In this document: piece after piece, positions 4,546 through 5,718 of the stretch
Position numbering within the stretch: position 1 is the first letter of the stretch
Layout: every line of letters starts with the position of its first letter
Source of the DNA: an uncultured Acidobacteriota bacterium
Lineage (GTDB): Bacteria; Acidobacteriota; Blastocatellia; Pyrinomonadales; Pyrinomonadaceae
Reading direction: 5' to 3'
Assembly: GCA_902826505.1 (NCBI GenBank)
Contig: CADEFG010000147.1
Span: forward strand, 3,687-9,404
DNA: 5,718 nucleotides
Notes under the pieces: generated by a model
The model's database searches: none
What the model was told of the DNA's origin: nothing
The model's input: the letters and a program-made list of their open reading frames with translations, nothing else
Program-made: the position numbers and the translations under genes

Positions 4546-5718
4546 ATGAGCAATCGAAGAGAGTTTTTGATCAAATCCGGCTGTGCTTTGACAATGACGG
4601 CGCTGGCATCCCAAATGCGGCATTTCGGTTTGATGAGCGCAATGGCGCAAAAAGCGGACGTGGAAAAAGCGCGAACAACCGTCCCGGGCGATTACCGGGC
4701 GCTGGTTTGCGTCTTTTTGCTCGGCGGCAACGACGGTAATAATACCGTCGTTCCGCTTCACACGGACGCCAATCTGAGCAGTTATGCGGCGTATGCCGGC
4801 TTAAGAAGCGATCAGGGTTTGGCGCTCACGCAAAATGTTCTTCTGCCGTTTGCCGTGCCGCGGATGGGCAATCTGACCTACGGTTTTCATCCGGCTTTAG
4901 GCGCGGGCGCCAACAACGGGCTCTATGAGCTTTGGGGACAGAATAAATTAGCGGTTGTAACGAATGTCGGGACGCTGGCGAAGCCGACGACGAAAGCACA
5001 GATGTACGATTTTTCGCACCCGAAGCCCTACAATATGTACTCTCATTCCGATCAGGCGGCTCAATTTCAAAGCGGGCGCAGCGACCAGCAGGTTCCTTCG
5101 GGCTGGGGCGGACGGCTTTCCGACCAGCGAACCGCGCCGGACAATCCGGGTTCGCTGATTCCGATGATCACCTCGATCGCGGGTGCGCAGCTTTTTACCG
5201 CCGGACAGACGACTCTGCCGCTCGCGATTGCCGCCGCGCCGACCGGTTTGAATCAGGTTTTGAACCCGCAGGGATACGATGCGACCGTTGATTCGCAAGC
5301 GCAATTGGCGGCGCTCAACAATTTGCGGACGCAGGATCTCAGTTCCGAACTGATCGCGGCGGCAAGCCACATCACCAATCAGGCGATCGCCGTCAATTCT
5401 CCGCTCCAAACATCTCAGGAAATTACCGTGCCGTTCCCTAATTCAAGCATCGGCAATCAGCTCAAACAAGTTGCGCGGCTGATCAAAAAGCGCGGCGATC
5501 TGAATGTCAATCGGCAAATTTTCTTCTGTCAGATCAACGGGTTCGACACGCACAGTCTTCAATTTTCGACTCATTCCGGGTTGCTCGCGCAGATGAGCCA
5601 GGCGATGCGCGCGTTTTACGATGAAATGGTCGTTCAAGGATTAAGCGACAAGGTGACGCAGTTTACGATGTCGGATTTCAACCGCACCATGAGTCCTTCG
5701 GGAACGGGTGCCGGAGTC
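4546..5718 (+). CDS. DUF1501 family protein, twin-arginine-type leader (3' truncated by window)
   Basis: The frame is open from ATG 4546 to the window edge, giving 391 codons with no stop. The N-terminus carries NRREFLIKSG followed by a modest hydrophobic stretch (about 12-34, ending SAMA). That is a twin-arginine (Tat) type signal as usual in DUF1501 proteins, and implies export of the folded, perhaps metal-loaded, protein. Family landmarks (Pfam PF07394) appear in order: ALVCVFLLGGNDGNN (52-66), YGFHPAL (112-118), LAVVTNVGTL (135-144), the SHSDQ segment (166-170), GWGGRL (186-191), QIFFCQINGFDTH (324-336) and TQFTMSDFNRTM (371-382), followed by SPSGTGAGV at the edge. The family is considered related to alkaline phosphatase/sulfatase-like enzymes; the substrate is unknown. 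SDFNRT replaces the commoner SEFGRT/SDFGRT form. Probably a few tens of residues are missing at the 3' end. The gene starts 25 bases after the DUF1800 stop, so the two are almost certainly co-transcribed. Confidence 0.95.
   Translation, partial: MSNRREFLIKSGCALTMTALASQMRHFGLMSAMAQKADVEKARTTVPGDYRALVCVFLLGGNDGNNTVVPLHTDANLSSYAAYAGLRSDQGLALTQNVLLPFAVPRMGNLTYGFHPALGAGANNGLYELWGQNKLAVVTNVGTLAKPTTKAQMYDFSHPKPYNMYSHSDQAAQFQSGRSDQQVPSGWGGRLSDQRTAPDNPGSLIPMITSIAGAQLFTAGQTTLPLAIAAAPTGLNQVLNPQGYDATVDSQAQLAALNNLRTQDLSSELIAAASHITNQAIAVNSPLQTSQEITVPFPNSSIGNQLKQVARLIKKRGDLNVNRQIFFCQINGFDTHSLQFSTHSGLLAQMSQAMRAFYDEMVVQGLSDKVTQFTMSDFNRTMSPSGTGAGV

Noticed and set aside
4948..5637. Minus-strand frames over the DUF1501 gene and similar ones over the DUF1800 and VCBS genes
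   Set aside because: They are shadows of clear family-matching plus-strand genes; their peptides are Arg-rich and low in family character.

Overview
All recognisable genes in this window lie on the plus strand. Base composition is moderate, with AT-rich gaps and GC-leaning genes. The gene content is a GH94-type glucan enzyme, a secreted FG-GAP/VCBS repeat protein with blades of the type GDYDGDGKTDIAVFR, and a DUF1800-DUF1501 pair. Together these suggest an environmental Acidobacteriota bacterium, possibly of the Blastocatellia/Pyrinomonadales group. That assignment is inferred from family content and style and was not tested by any search.

Layout: 1-570 is the 3' end of a large gene for a cyclic beta-1,2-glucan synthase-like (GH94) protein. 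Positions 571-1181 hold no convincing intact gene. This gap contains a short open frame behind a perfect Shine-Dalgarno sequence, two 7-T tracts spaced exactly one helical turn apart, a GC-rich island that folds into nested hairpins (870-961), and a protein-like C-terminal reading frame without a start (1003-1128). From 1182 three genes follow closely: a secreted VCBS-repeat protein (1182-2201), a secreted DUF1800 protein (2259-4520) and a DUF1501 protein with a twin-arginine-type leader (4546 to beyond the window end). The gaps between them are 57 and 25 bases, and I see no terminator hairpin in either.

The last three genes look like one transcription unit for exported proteins. The VCBS protein is probably a calcium-binding beta-propeller. 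DUF1800 and DUF1501 proteins are a recurrent pair in environmental bacteria whose biochemical role is, to my knowledge, not established. The DUF1501 fold is generally placed near the alkaline phosphatase/sulfatase superfamily. The linked exported cassette and the structured gap before it are the two parts most worth following up. The rest of the window is ordinary for such a genome, and no CRISPR array, tRNA, rRNA, insertion sequence or phage gene was seen.
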